A stretch of DNA of 64,000 bases from Leptidea sinapis (GCF_905404315.1 NC_066281.1:12862001-12926000); one strand, 5' to 3'; shown: positions 43,650 through 58,600, numbered from the stretch's first letter. The notes: generated from the letters alone by a model not told the origin. A program made the numbers and translations.

Positions 43650-46600
43650 ATGGGGGCAAAATTAGAAGATAATTCTTTACGATACCGCAGAGCTCAGAGT
43701 GTTACGAAGGCTGAAGAAATCACGGAAAAAGAAAAGAAAGCTCGACGTCTCCAATTAGATCGACCGTTAGTTTGAATAAAAAATAAGAAATAAATAACTA
43801 CATATTTTAAATTATTTTATATAATGTATCAATCATTTATTGTCATTTTATAGATGTCACAAACCGAGAGATTCATTATTCTCATGGAGCTCAGAATTTA
43901 CCGATTTCACTGGTCTGGTGAACTGGGGCTTTCTTATGTTAACAATTGGTGGTCTTCGCTTGTGCCTTGAAAATTTTTTAAAGTAAGTAAATCTATTGAT
44001 ATTTTCAATTATCAGCTTATCATTTGTAATAAAATAGTTTGCAGTTAACTAAAAGGTAAATGTTAAACATTTATTCAACAGTCTGTATAAATTAATATTG
44101 TATGATCTAAAGTAGAGATTATTGGTGGCTGACTTATTGATAATTATTGACATTTCATAACATGACCGCATCACATCAAATCATGACCTTATACAATTAA
44201 GTAATTTCTTGTATTATAGCGCAGTATCCTGTATAAGTTAACCTGTACCTGTTTATTATTTTTATATACCTACTGACCAACTACTGCTTTTAACAACACT
44301 TAATAGTTGCCAAAATAATACAAGGGAATATACTTATAAGCTTTGCAAATTGAAATGTGAACCAAATTACATTATTAATTTAATTTATTACAAGCCATTC
44401 TAATAATAATATCGCAAGTTAAGATATAGGAATCATTTAACTAAACATGATTATTCACACTGTGTGAATTTATTAGTTCAAATAAATTATAATTTGCTCA
44501 AATAAGTTAACAAAGGAGTCAAGTGAGCATAATCTGACTTAGGCACTGATGAATTGAATAATATTATATTATTAAAAAAATACCCAGTTCAGTAATCTTT
44601 CATCTTAATATCAGCTGGAAGACATCAACTGCTAGACAAAGGCCTCCCACAAAGATCTCCACCACAATCAGTCCTGCGCTGCCCTCATCCAATGTATTCC
44701 GAGATCTTGAACGTCCATCCTTGTGGAGGGCCTACCAACACTTCGGTGATCTTCAGGTATGTGGTCGCCATTCAATTTATTTACTGCCCCACAGGCCATC
44801 AGTCTGTCAAACTATGTGCACAGCCCACTGCACCCATTGATAGTGCACCATAATTTTGCTATCAACATATAAACTAAAGGTGTGTTTAGTTCATCAACAA
44901 TTACATTCATTACCATTGAAAAGGAAGGCCTTTTCCCCAGAGTTTTGTAGATGTGTTAAAGTATTATGCTATAATCATCTTATTATTGTATTTACTTTAC
45001 ATTAAGGGCCTGCGAGAATTCCTATTTTATATTAATTTCAACCTAGTCACATCTACATGTACATGGTAAAAAGATGACATACTAACAGCCAAAGTGATCC
45101 TATAAGAGCTACCTGTTTTGAGTTGAGGAACCCAAAAACGTAATATTGCACTCCTCATAAACAAAGTGTTAGAGGTAGTGCTCTACTCTTGACATGTCAA
45201 AAAAAGCAGTTTTCTCAAAACTGATATAGATTTTTTTATTTAGCTATTATTTTATCTGTATTATAAGGACATACCTTGTTTCAGATATGGAATACGTGTC
45301 AACCCCATTGAATGGATCATACTTTTAACTGGCTATAACGAAGGGAATAGCGATCAGTATCCTTCGATAGTGTTATTAATATGTAAGTTGTCTATATTTA
45401 TTGTATTTAAACCTTTTTTGATGTTGTGTCTGCTTCAAAACAGTATAAGACATAATAAAAAAAGTAATTTAGTAAGTATGTGCCTATAAGTAATAATATA
45501 TTGATGATGATATATAATAATATAACTATGAATAGTTAAAATTATTCAAATTTAAATATTTTTATTCAATATAGGATATGAAATCACTTATTGAATGTCA
45601 AAAACTACCACAAGTGCAAGAAACTTAATGGGCTTCTTTTTTTCACAAAATATCATTGCAATCTTACAAAAAAAATTATTATAATTGGATGTAAGTCCAG
45701 AAAATCGTTCCAAACCACAATCATGTCAAAAATGATTTAAGAACACAACTCTGGTTATGTGATTCATATTAACGGACTGACAAAAAATGGCAGCCCTACT
45801 GTAACTCTTTAAATGACATCCTGACTTAGTAGCCCATACCCTCCATGTATGGAATATGCTAATATTTATTAAACTTTAAACACGAATTAAAATGAAATGC
45901 TTGTGATTTGGAACGTTTTTCAGGAACTACGTCCAATTAAAAGCCTGAAGTCATCACCTGATATGGCTCCAACTGACTTGTTTGTTTTTTTCGTCAACTC
46001 AAAAAACCACTTTGTGGCACCAACTTTCATTTCATCAGGAGCAAAGTAAATTAAGAATGTAGTTCATCTTGTTTTTTGAAGTCGATTAACATGGAACTTT
46101 TCAACGAAATTGCGTTTTACTGATTGCATATAAATTATTTCTCATTTAAAAAACATTTATTTTTTATTTTTGTTTGCCTATCAGTTTGTTCAGGCTAATC
46201 TTATAAGTGGCTGGATGGATTCCTCTTTTTCATTGGCTTCTTTCACCTTTGAGGTGAACAAGTAAATATTTTTACCAGTTGTAATAATTATCCGTTCTGG
46301 GTTACAGATAGTGTTGTGCCAGCTGTTACGAGTCTTTTAATTGAGAAAGCAATGGTTGTGGTAAGTAAATCTTTATAGCTTTTCGCTGATATTCTTATAT
46401 AAATAACCTACACTTACTTTTAAAATTTACCTAGTCTTCTTAAAGTAGTTTTAAAATATTCTTTTTTTTCTATGATTTAAAAAAGTAAATCAGTAAATTC
46501 TACTTCTCACCTATTTAATTTTGTTAAATTGAAAATTTATCCTTATTGTACTTTTTTCAAGGAACCTCATTTATTATATTTATATGTTATTATTCTGGGA

Positions 46601-49600
46601 CTTTTTATATAGCCTTGTATATCGTCAAAGAGATAGGCAGAACCTTTGCCGGCTATATTTCTTGCTCCCACGTAATCAGAGCGATCCTATTACCGTATAA
46701 TACTCCTGACAGTGCCGCTGCTGACAATTTCCTAAAGCGCTGTCTCCACGAGCGAGAGAATCGCGACGAGTCTGCTTTTTTATCGTCGGGTAATCTTCAC
46801 GAACGAGCGAATATTCGCCAGCGTATCGTCACGACTCGTGACGGAATCACAGCGTGTCCGCGACGACTCGTAACGGAATCGCCGCATATCCTTGAAGATG
46901 CGTTGTGCTCGCTGTGAGACCGACACGACGATAGCGACGATAACGCGGCGATACGACAACGTTTCGCACGTCGTTTTGTCGTACGGCAGCGGTAACATCG
47001 CGGTGTGGAGACGCGCTCATAGAGAGTATAAAGAAATAGGTGTCACGACGATTATGTCGCCGCGATTCTCTGGCTCGTGGAGATGGCGCCTAACATAAAA
47101 ATCCAATACCACTGCACAACCCGACATATGGGGACGGCAAGGTGGTGTGAGAATGGCTTATCTGTGGAATAATCGTCTCATGTCTCTCAGCAATATAATC
47201 TGGGTGCCTTGTAGCCTAGAGTAAATAGGCATTTACTGAGTACCGGTACTTCATTTTCGCTCTCCATCAAGTAGATGCGCGATATCAGTCTCTTATAAAA
47301 GAACTAGACAGGCTGTGCATTACCTATTAATGTACAACTTATCATTATGCCAACTTATGTTTATGCGTTTTATTTATATCAAATATAAATAAAAGGCATA
47401 AAGGCATCTATTTTATCATAATTGATTCCTTTAGAATTCTTTTTGATATAATTTCTAATATACTAGATACTACTACCGCTTCGGAAACAAATGGCGCTCT
47501 ACTATAAAAAATACAGTGCATATAAATTCACGTGAAATATAGTTTGATCTCAGGAGTCAAACCTTTGGTCGTCCAGTTCCTTGCATTAGGCTCATTGATA
47601 TAAGTTGATAAGGTTATCAAGAATATTTATTAGTAATGATTTTACTTTTTATGTTTTCTTATCTGGTATTTAGTGTTCGTGATAAGAAAATGCACATTGA
47701 CTTGATAATTAAAACAATAAATGTTGCAACACACAGGGTTAAAGTAATTCATTAATACTTTTCCTACTAATCATTTAGAAAAACTTGGTCAGTTCAAAGG
47801 CTATATGGAAAAGTTAGCATTTCATGAGCGAACCTTTTTAGCATTTAAATTATTTATGTGAGCTAGCCGTAATATCTACAATTAAGAATTAATATTAATT
47901 ATTTTTAAATTTTTATAGTAAGTGTATATTTCAAATAATTCAATTACACATAAATTCATCATATTTTACTATATTTGTATTATTTCATAGTTTAAATAGT
48001 TCTAATATAAATGTTACTTAAGCATGTATTAAACAAGATAATATTATTGTAATTAGGCTACTCAATAAGTTAAAAAACCTATAAATTATTGATAAAGAAC
48101 CTAAAATATGAGCGATAGATAATTTGATTCGGAATGATTTAAAGACAAATGCGTCTGGAGAATTGTCACGGATATCCGGTGACTCTCCATTATAAAGCCT
48201 AAGCCCCTTATTCATAATGGTCCGCTAACTTTAAACAGCCGCTAAGGAGTGTTTTTTCTCATTCTGACTTAGGTCAATAGAAGAACACAGAGTGAGAATT
48301 AGCAATGCTTTAAGTTAGCAGACTATTATGAATAAGGGGGTAAATTAAATATCCGGCGGGATACCATATGATGGACGATTATACGGCCGGTTAACGGATT
48401 AGAAAAATGCGACCAATACGATTTTATTTAACCCAAATATCAAACATAAATATATTTTTTTTTGCTACACAACAAAGAAAATCAATAACTCTTATTACGC
48501 TGAGGGCAAAATATGATAAATAAATACAAATTTCTCAGCATTCATTTTTGAAAAAGCGACAAACGGATTCTTTAAAAGGCATAAAATGCATTATTTTCTC
48601 AAAATTGATTCCTTTAGAATTCTTTTTGATGTCATTTCTAATAACTACTACATACTACTACAGCTTCGGAAACAAATGGCGCTCTGAGAGAGAAGAAGCG
48701 GCGCAAGAAACTCTTGTGTTCGTATTCAAGGCCAGCTTCAGAAATTAGTCTTTAGTTGTACACAGTGCAGCAGAACACAGAAAGATATAGTATCGTATCG
48801 TAGATATAGTACATAGTATTTTTTTATGAAAATAAGGGGCGAGACGGACAGGACGTTCAGCTGATGATAATTGATACACCCTGCCCTTACAATGCAGTGC
48901 CGCTCAGGTTTATTAAAAAAACCCAATGACTCTGAGCGGCACTACAACTGCGTTCGTCACCTTGAGACATAAGTCGTTAAGTCTCATTTGCCCAGTAATT
49001 ATAACAGCTAAGGCGCCATTCAGACCGAAACATAGTAATGCTTACACATTACTGCTCCACGGTAGAAATAGGCGCCGTTGTGGTACCCATAATCTAGCCG
49101 GCATCCGGTGCAAAGGAGCCTCACCTTGGTAAAAAATCTCTTGCAAAAAAAAATGTTGAATTATATCTTTTGGGGTTATAACCCATGCAAATTTTATATT
49201 TCAGGATATCCTGTCAGAAAAAATTGGCGTAGTATTGCAAATACTAAATATTCTGTCTACAATCAGCCTACCAGTGTTGGTGCATAACTTTAGCAGTCAG
49301 GAGTTTAGTTTTGGTTTGTACAAAGTATGTGGAGCACATTGAAAGTATTTTTAATTGGATTTTTCAAAATCGCTTTTTAAATTGTTTCTAGTGGGTATAA
49401 CAACAGTATGCACAATATATTTGATACTGTTCCTAAAGCTGTGGAGCTATGTCCAAACAAACCATTGGTGCAGGAATGGCTCAAAAGGAAAACATGTAAA
49501 GAATACAATGCGCAGGCAAAGTCTCTCGGCACCTAATTGGAGTAAGTTACATTTATTCAAGTGTCGGCTCAATATTTTTAGAGTCTGTGGAGTAGATTTG

Positions 49601-52600
49601 AAGTACGAATGTAGATTTACTGGCATAAACTGCAGTTAACAGTATTGAATACTTTAAATTATTTTATGTAAATATTTTTAAATATTATGTTTAATAAAAT
49701 AATAATAAGCACCAACCCCGTATCCTTCCGTGGGTGTCGTATGAGGCTACTAAGGGATACAAAGATCAACTGCGATCGCAAACCGCCTGCCAAGTGTGGT
49801 GATTATGACAAAACGCCCCAATCTAAAACATTACAGACACTATTACGACCCGGCCCCAGTCCTCGATCGTGGTTGCCACCGTAGCAGCCACATAAGCGAC
49901 AAGGTAGGGCGTGCTAAGAATCTCCGGTTCGGCAAAGCTACCACAAGGCCATGGCAATATATAATGTCAAGACACTGCGGACCGAAGAGAATTTAAAGTC
50001 GGGAGGGGACCAACTGTGGTGTCGGGTTCCTCGTTCACAAGTCTCTCTCGTCAGCAACGTTATTGGGGAGGGGAGTGTGTCGACTAGAGTAGCGTCCCTA
50101 ATACCCAAAATTACTGAAAGGAATTTGTTGAAGGTCATTCAGGTTTACGCTCCGACTTCGACACACTCAGATGAGAATGTGGAGGCCATGTATGAGGACA
50201 TTTCAACAGCCATCAACACTCCTAAAGCCCGCTCCACATTCTCAGCAAGAATCTCAGTGATGACATGCGGAACGCTGAAATGATCGCTAACTATGGGCCT
50301 AATAAGGAAGCTCATGGTCGCTCAGAGGGCTATGCTCAAAGTTTCTCCGCTAATCAGATATTATGAGATCCGTAGGACAACCAAAGTCATGATAGCGAAG
50401 CTTAAGTAGCAGAGGGCAGGGCACATAGCTCGAAGGACAGATGGCAATTGTTGAAGTAAAGTCCTCGAATGGCTACCACGTACCGGAAGACGTAGTGTTG
50501 GTAGGCCCCCCACATGATGGACCGACGATCTGGTCAAGATCACCAGAATAACTCTGATGAGGGCAGCGCAGGACCGATCATTGTGGAGAACTTTGGAGGA
50601 GGCCTTAGTCCAGCAGTGGACGTTCCCGTCTGAAATGAATGAAAATACTTACTGTAAACTAATAACTAAAATACTTTTTTTTTACAAAAAAACAACCGAC
50701 ATCAGAAACACTATTCCAAAACAATAGATATAATATGGACAAAAAAGTATAAAAATAATTGCGTATTTTTTATACAATCTAATTAATTATCTAATTCTAG
50801 TTACGATTATTGCTATTTTTGGAATCACACGGGAAGCACCAGCTTTCAAATAAAAAATAATTATCAAAATCGGTTCATCCAGTCGAAAGTTTTGAGGTAA
50901 CAAACATAAAAAAAATACCGACGAATTGAGAACCTCCTCTTTTTTGAAGTCGGTTAAAAACTAAAAATGAAACCGAAACAGACTACAAATTAGATTAAAA
51001 TTTTCTAAAAAATGTTCTATAAACACTGTGAAATAATAATAAAAAGATTCATCTATTTTAAGATAAATAAAGTATCTCTGGTCTCGGTTGAGAATTTTTT
51101 GGGTTTTAAAAATTTAATGCAAATTATATTTTAACGTTTTACAGATCAACTTGTTAACGCTGATAGTGACCGTAAGTTAAAATCCCATTGGTGTTGTATT
51201 TGAAAAAATAAGCTTTTAGTGCTATAATGCTTAAACAATTTTTTTTCTGATTTTCATCACTATACTAATGATAATTCACATCTTTTTTCTTTTGGTTGTT
51301 GTTTTCCTTGCACATGTGCTTAAGGCTTGGTCATTGTTGTTGTATGTTGGTTGGCCAAACATTGGTCAAAAATAGGGGTTTAAGTTTGAAATTGCTGCTA
51401 AAGACAAATATTTTAGAGTACGATTACAGAGTGCTACTTCACATGATAGGTAGAACATTCCAGATTTAAAATTGGATTCTTCGAATTTCAATTGTTTTTT
51501 CATTCTGATTTAAAAGAAAATGTTGTTCGGCTTGAAGAATGTACCCCCAGTTCGCAGTCACTAAGGTAAATAATGATGTATTGAATGTAGATGGAGGGAA
51601 ATTATCACAATTTGCCTCCAAAATGCTTTTATGCGTAATGTAACGAATAGTGAATTCTATGCGATAATAACAAGCGAATGATTTAAGCCTAATGACTTAC
51701 TCCGCATCAGTTTTCGCAACAATGCCCTAAAGCGAAGCTCATAGAAAATCGATGGTAACTGTTTGGTGGTCACTTCATTCAGTACTACTTCCTCAGATCC
51801 AGTCAAGCAATAACAACAAATATCTCTTGCACTGAACTTGGAACAATGATGGCTAAACTCGCCATAAGACACCTGACTCACTTTTTTAGTAATAACCGAC
51901 TTACCCGTGTATCTCACAACCTTTTTCAATACAGTTGTGGGAAGTAGTAAAAACAAATCAAATAATTAAAGTTTATTTCAACATGTATATGGCAGTGTAC
52001 GCGAATATAGTTTATAAGACTTTCTGACAAATGTTGACGTGGAAATAATTAATTATATTAACAATAGTAATTAAATTTAATATACAACACTTAAAAATTA
52101 TATAATATACCGATATAAAATATACGTAATATACCGAGCTCATTAATTATTCGTCGTATAAAATATATCCAATCTTATTTTATGTATGAACACTCCTTGC
52201 TACATTTTTTTTAAGCTGACTCACCTATTAAATATTTAAAACTAAACCTGATAAATAATGATCGAGCTCGTAAAAGAAAGTAGCATCTGAAAGTACGCCA
52301 TGTTTAACAACTGTATTGAAAATATATTTCAACTTTCAAAAAAATATTTTAATCTTGGAAGATTGGAGTACTAAACGGCAATTTCATACTTTAACCCCTA
52401 AGAGTAGGTAAGTGTTCTATCTTGTGATGTAGACTGACATTTGGCGACATGTGAGATGTGATATTAACATTTCATTTCTTTATGTTTAGGGTTACGTTGT
52501 GTGTTCCGCCTTCATGTCCTTACAGCATGTAGATTCTTTTATACTGTGGATTTTTTTTGAATTTATTTAAATAGGATTTATCCTAAATGCTAAACCATAT

Positions 52601-55600
52601 CTTCAAATTATTGATACGATAAAATCTTACGAAAAATCTGGATTATGTCGTTTTTCTACAGTCCTGTTTTCGGGGATATTTATTCCACGTACCTACAACC
52701 AAACTGTGTGTCGATCTTCCGCTGTGTTTCCAGGTCGACACGTCACCTGAAAGTGCGACAATGATCACTTGTTAACAAGTAAAAAAAACATTTAAATGCT
52801 TTCTATAATGTACAGATGTAGAAGTAAATTTACATCATGTCTCACATCTCACTTAGTAAATAACACGTGTAGCGGTTGGTAACTCTTCGTTTATTATACT
52901 TCTTCAAATGCTTTTTGTCCATATTTTTACTCATCTTTGTTTTATTTTTAAATTGTATTACATGTAGGTAGGAGATATTTTTTCCATCAAAATAGACATG
53001 AAATATTGTATATTTAAAAAATCTTCCGTTGGTGTATATTAAGTGTTAGATGTCAAGTGCTAACTGGCGGAGGTGAGCGAGCGGGATATTGACTGGTCAG
53101 GTAATAATTATAACATATCGTAATAAGTCAGGTAATAATTATAACATATCGTAATAAGTCAGGTAATAATTATAACATATCGTAATTTGTCAGGTAATAA
53201 ATATATCATATCTTAATTTGTCAGGTGAAAATTAAAACATATCGTAATTTGTCAGGTAATTATTATAACATATCGTAATTTGTCAGGTAATAATTATAAC
53301 ATATCGTAATATGTCAGGTAATAATTATAACATATCGTAATTTGTCAGGTAATAATTATATCATATCTTAATTTGTCAGGTGAAAATTAAAACATATCGT
53401 AATTTGTCAGGTAATTATTATAACATATCGTAATTTGTCAGGTAATAATTATAACATATCGTAATATGTCAGGTAATAATTATAACATATCGTAATTTGT
53501 CAGGTAATAATTATATCATATCTTAATTTGTCAGGTGAAAATTAAAACATATCGTAATTTGTCAGGTAATTATTATAACATATCGTAATTTGTCAGGTAA
53601 TAATTATAACATATCGTAATATGTCAGGTAATAATTATAACATATCGTAATTTGTCAGGTAATATTTATAACATATCGTAATTTGTCAGGTAATAAATAT
53701 GACATATTATTGTAATTTGCTAGGTAATAATTAAAACATATCGTAATTTGTCAGGTAATAATTATAACATCGTTATTTGTCAGGTAATAATTTTAACATA
53801 TTATCGTAATTTGTTAGGTAATAATTATAACATATAATCCTAATTTGTCTGGTAATAATTATAACATTACCGTTACTATTCTTCTATAACTATTACAGGA
53901 CCGGCCCGAGTAACCATTTTAACTATTGTAACCAATTAATAGTAGAGATCCACGTACTCACAAGTAAAACCATTAATTATAGTTATTTAACAAGTGTCAT
54001 AGCTTTAGATACAATACTAGTACCGTTTATAAATCAACAGAAACTGCAGAAAGTGAGAAGGACGATGACTTAGTGACTGGCATCGTGAGCTACCCGGATA
54101 ACATAAACCTCCGAGACTTGTTCTATTTCCTGTTGGCGCCCACACTCTGCTATGAACTAAACTTCCCTCGTACTACAAGGTTCGTGCTCCTTACATCAGA
54201 TAGATACATTGATTCGCTTCTTTATTTAGTTTCTTTTAACAAACGCTGGAGCATGGAGAGAATGATTAATTTAACATGGGAAGGGCTATGTTCGGAATTT
54301 CCTTGCGAGATCGAATCAGAAATGAGGAGATCCGTAGGAGAACCAAAGTCACATAGCCCAGATGGTTGCGAAACTGAAGTGGCAGTGGGCAGGGCACATA
54401 GAACGACGTACAGATGACCGTTGGGGCAGTAAAGTCCTCGAATTGCGACTATGTACTGGAAGACGTAGTGTTGGTAGGCCCCTCACAAGATGGACCGACG
54501 GTCTGGTCAAGATCGCCGGAATACGTTGGATGGGTAGCGCAGATCGATCGTCATAGCGATCTTTGTGGGAGGCCTTTGTCCAGCAGTGGACGTCTTCCGG
54601 CTGAAATGAAACAAACGTTCTGCAAGCCCTTGAAATTTGTAATACAGTTGTGTTGCTTCGATGACACATTAATGTTTGTTAGGATATGTGGACATAGAAA
54701 CACATATTGTGTTTGAGCACTAGATGTATTATTCATGTTAAATACTCATGAAGAACTTGTGTATTTTGGACTCATAGATCTCTGAAACTGGTTAAGAAAC
54801 AATGTATAAAGTTATCGTGAATTTATATGCCGTACATAATTAATATTAATACACTCTTAGATTATTTTAATATATTATTATACGGGCGCACATGACAGAA
54901 AGTTGTGATGTAACCGCCCATGTAGTATCGGTTCGGGAAAACTGCAACCGGTTATTGATTACAAAGAAAAAGTGGTTAATGTTATTCTCTGTTATATTAC
55001 ACGATGTGATATATAGATCGTGACATAATGGTTTTATGTCAATTATTGGAGTATTATAATGTGTACAGGTAACAGCCTAGCGAAACTCTCTGAGAAAAAA
55101 CCGATTCACTCGATTGTTTGAAACGTGCAGTTATCGATAGATTGACAGATGACGGCTATAATCTTGTAAAAAAACGAAGATAGCCGAAATCCACTACGTT
55201 TTAAGTAACTGGTCGCTTTCAAACTTAGCTGGATTATACTTTGCCACCAATCGCCATATGTAATAACTACTATTTCAAACATATGTCAAATTTCTGCAAG
55301 TTTCATACTAAACTAAATTTTACTTAGGCAGTCCCGCCACTTATTACGTAGTATTTACATCCTCTTTGATAGGTCATTGGAATCCATTTTAATTAAAGTA
55401 GTGCGAGCTGTCAACTGCGACGTGATTTTAATTTAATTATTTTTTTCATTTTTTCATATCTTAGGATCAGGAAAAGGTTTTTGATCAAACGGATTGTGGA
55501 GGTGATATTTGGAATAAACCTGATTATGGCTTTGTTTCAACAATGGATGATCCCGTCCGTCACGAACGCCATGGATCCCTTCTCGAAAATGGACTATATA

Positions 55601-58600
55601 AGAATAGCCGAGAGATTATTGAAACTGGCGGTGAGTTGAAACATCAAAGAAATCAAATCAAAATCACTTTATTCATGTAGGTCACGGTTATGACACTTAC
55701 GAATGTCAAAAAAATATTTATTTTATTGAATTTACCGCTACTTCGTAAAGGGTTGACCTAATGAGAAGAAGTAGCAAGAAATTCATTGCCACTCTTTTAA
55801 AACAACATTTACATTTTAATCTTTTTACAAATCATTTCAATTACTATATATTATGTAAAGTGATGCAAAAAAATACTCAAACGTCAAATAGTCAATGCCT
55901 TACACGAGTAAGTCAAAAAAATAAACGTAAATTTATACAAAACAAAAGTTATTGAGTACATACAGTAGCTGCATCATCTACACACGCCGTAAATGAGAAA
56001 CTAAAGGTATTTTGCGAGCATTTTATAATTTTAAGAATTTAAGGTAGAGTTTGGTTTAATAACAGCACTAAGCTAAAATAACCTTTCTACAAATGTCATA
56101 CCAAATGTATGGGACACAATATGAAAATTTTGGATAAATTTTGATTTAAAAAAAGTTACTGATGTCATTTTACTGATAAATTAACACATTCTCGATATCA
56201 GTTTAAAGTTTGTTGATATCTGTAATAATTGCGGAATAATCGCCTTCATTATGTATACAATAAATAGAACCATTGGATGTTTTTAATTATTTGAACTGTC
56301 ACAGGTCCCCAATCATTTTATATGGCTCTGCTTCTTCTACCTGTCGTTCCACTCGTTCCTCAACCTGGTGGGCGAGGTGATGCACTTCGCGGACCGCAAC
56401 TTCTACAACGACTGGTGGAACGCGCGGAACATCGCCGTATTCTGGAGCACGTGGAACATGCCTGTGCACATGTGGGCGGCGCGACACGTGTACGTGCCCA
56501 TCACGGAGATGGGATACACCAAAGGGGTTGCCAGTATTGTTGTCTTCTTCATATCCGCCTTCTTCCATGAATACCTCGTAAGTTTAATGTTTGTTTGCAC
56601 CTGAAAGCCATATACTAATATGATAGAACAAGACGGAACGATACCCGCAGTTGTCAAATAATCGAACTGAAGCAAAAGAAAAACAAACACAAGTAATTTA
56701 CAAATTGTTACTTTAAATGCAACATGATGCAACAAAAATACTCAAATGTTTTAACATACTTGAGTTAGTTCAAGAATCATGAATTATTAACCCTTTGTTT
56801 GAGTTGTTTAAGTGTCTGTCTGTTAACTCTTCTGGCGCACTTTTATTTATCGGCGTGGGCTTGATATTGGGGCCTTTGCTTTTTCTAGTCTATATAAACG
56901 ACATCCCACAAAGATCTATTTTTTTTATGAAAATGAGGGACGAGGCGAGCAGAACGTTCAGCTGATGCTAATTGATACGCCCGTCCATTACAATGCAGTG
57001 CCGCTCATGATTCTTCAAAAACCCAAAAATTCTGAGTGGCACCACAATTGCGCTCGTCACCTTGAGAATTAAGATGTTAAGTCTCATTTGCCCAGTAATT
57101 TGACTAGCTACGGCGCCCTTCAGACCGAAACACGGTAATGTTTAGGCATTACTGCTTCACAGCAGAAATAGGCGTTGTTGTGGTACCCATAATCTAGCCG
57201 GCATCCTGTGTAAAAGAGCCTCCCACTGGTAAAGTGTAATGTGAGGTAGTTCTATTTGCCGACTGACACTTTTTGATATTAAAAAAAAATTCACGGACAA
57301 AAAGAAAATTATGATGACGTAAACACGGAGAGTAAAAAAAGAAGGACTCCGAGCCGTGATATTAGCAAGTGAAGCACCGTTGTGTTGTGTGGTTACGGGG
57401 GATACTAGTTACACAATTTTTTCTCCCTTAAGCAATATATGGCCACAAATACTTATAGAGTATCATTTTTACACTTTTCACAACGCACGACGGCATTTTT
57501 AAAATATTTTATTGAGACGCAAACTGATCTGTCACAGACGATGACAATTCTCACAATGGCCGCCTATCGGACTGTAGTAGTGTGTGTGCGTGGGGCTATG
57601 TATCTACACGTTAATCGGCTTGTTTTGGTGCTACACTATTATGTAAGGTGACACGGAGTCCTTATTTTTTTACTAGTCCGTGGACGTAAATAGTGCGCTC
57701 ACATAGGTATTACTGTTTACACACATGCTTACGACCAATAATTTGCTACTGAATGCTAAGAAGACGAGACTTGTTCTATCAAAGTTTAAATATACCCATA
57801 CTGTGTATGTTCCGAGGTTGCTTGGCAGACCTGAAATGCAATACAAAGAGTACAAAATACATTTTGCTGGGATATACCCGCCCGACAACACATTTACATA
57901 TATACATCAAAAGAAGCAAATATTTTAAATATGGTTGCTAAAAAACACCAAGATATTTATAAAATAAATTGGAATAGCTAGGTCAGCGCAGCCGTTTAAG
58001 TATTGAAACAAGGTCCGCTAACCACGTCTTGTCAGTCCTACTCCATCATTCCGCTACTTTTAGAGGAAGTTTTAGATACAGTGCCACCAAGTGCTAGAAT
58101 GATTTACCACCACCTTTCCGCAGTTTGAATACTTTTGAAAGTTTCCGAGAAGAAGTTAAAAAATTGATTCTTATGTCCACTAAAATATTAAGTATCAGTT
58201 CACAAATTGGCTGCACGAGTCTTATATTATTAAATCGCACTTTTTATTTGTTTAGTGTAAAGTCTCAGCCACTGTTCAGACGTTATCTTTAAATAAATCT
58301 ATGGTTCTTATTATTATTTTTATTAATTAAATGGCTCTGCTATAATAGCTTACTATTCAATTGCATAATATCTAAATGATCAGACAGCTGATACGACTAA
58401 ATTTTGATTATCTATTAATTAGCAGTGACAAGTAAGCACTATAGCAGTAATTTAGCAAATATGTTGAGTTCCACAGCTTTAAAATTATCAGACAGTTGAC
58501 TGATGTCTATCTTACACCTTATTTGGTTTTGGGTAGATTTTTGCGCGCAATTTTTATCTGAAATGACGGTAGTGCTTTAACTGTTTATTTATTTATTTAG

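Larger units (their letters stand above)
56835..58270 (+). mobile_element. Decayed Jockey-like LINE, interrupted by a SINE-like unit and a MITE (DGAT1 intron 10)
   Basis: RT block GLILGPLLFLVYINDIP at 56850-56915, later NNLLLNAKKTRLVLSKFKYT at 57731-57795 and a C-terminal LPPPFRSLNTFESFREEVKK region at 58105-58165. Between these lie the SINE-like unit (56925-57240) and a MITE (57292-57690); the YADD segment is lost. Confidence 0.65.

Noticed and set aside
46546..47098. ORFs in the CG-rich part of DGAT1 intron 4
   Set aside because: They lie within the MITE and its TIRs; CG-rich DNA has few stop codons by chance.
53096..53880. CRISPR-like array
   Set aside because: Units are contiguous 31 bp tandem copies without unique spacers, in a eukaryotic intron: a minisatellite.
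56299..56735. Antisense and shifted ORFs over DGAT1 exon 10
   Set aside because: They overlap a GC-rich, strongly conserved DGAT1 exon; no independent support.
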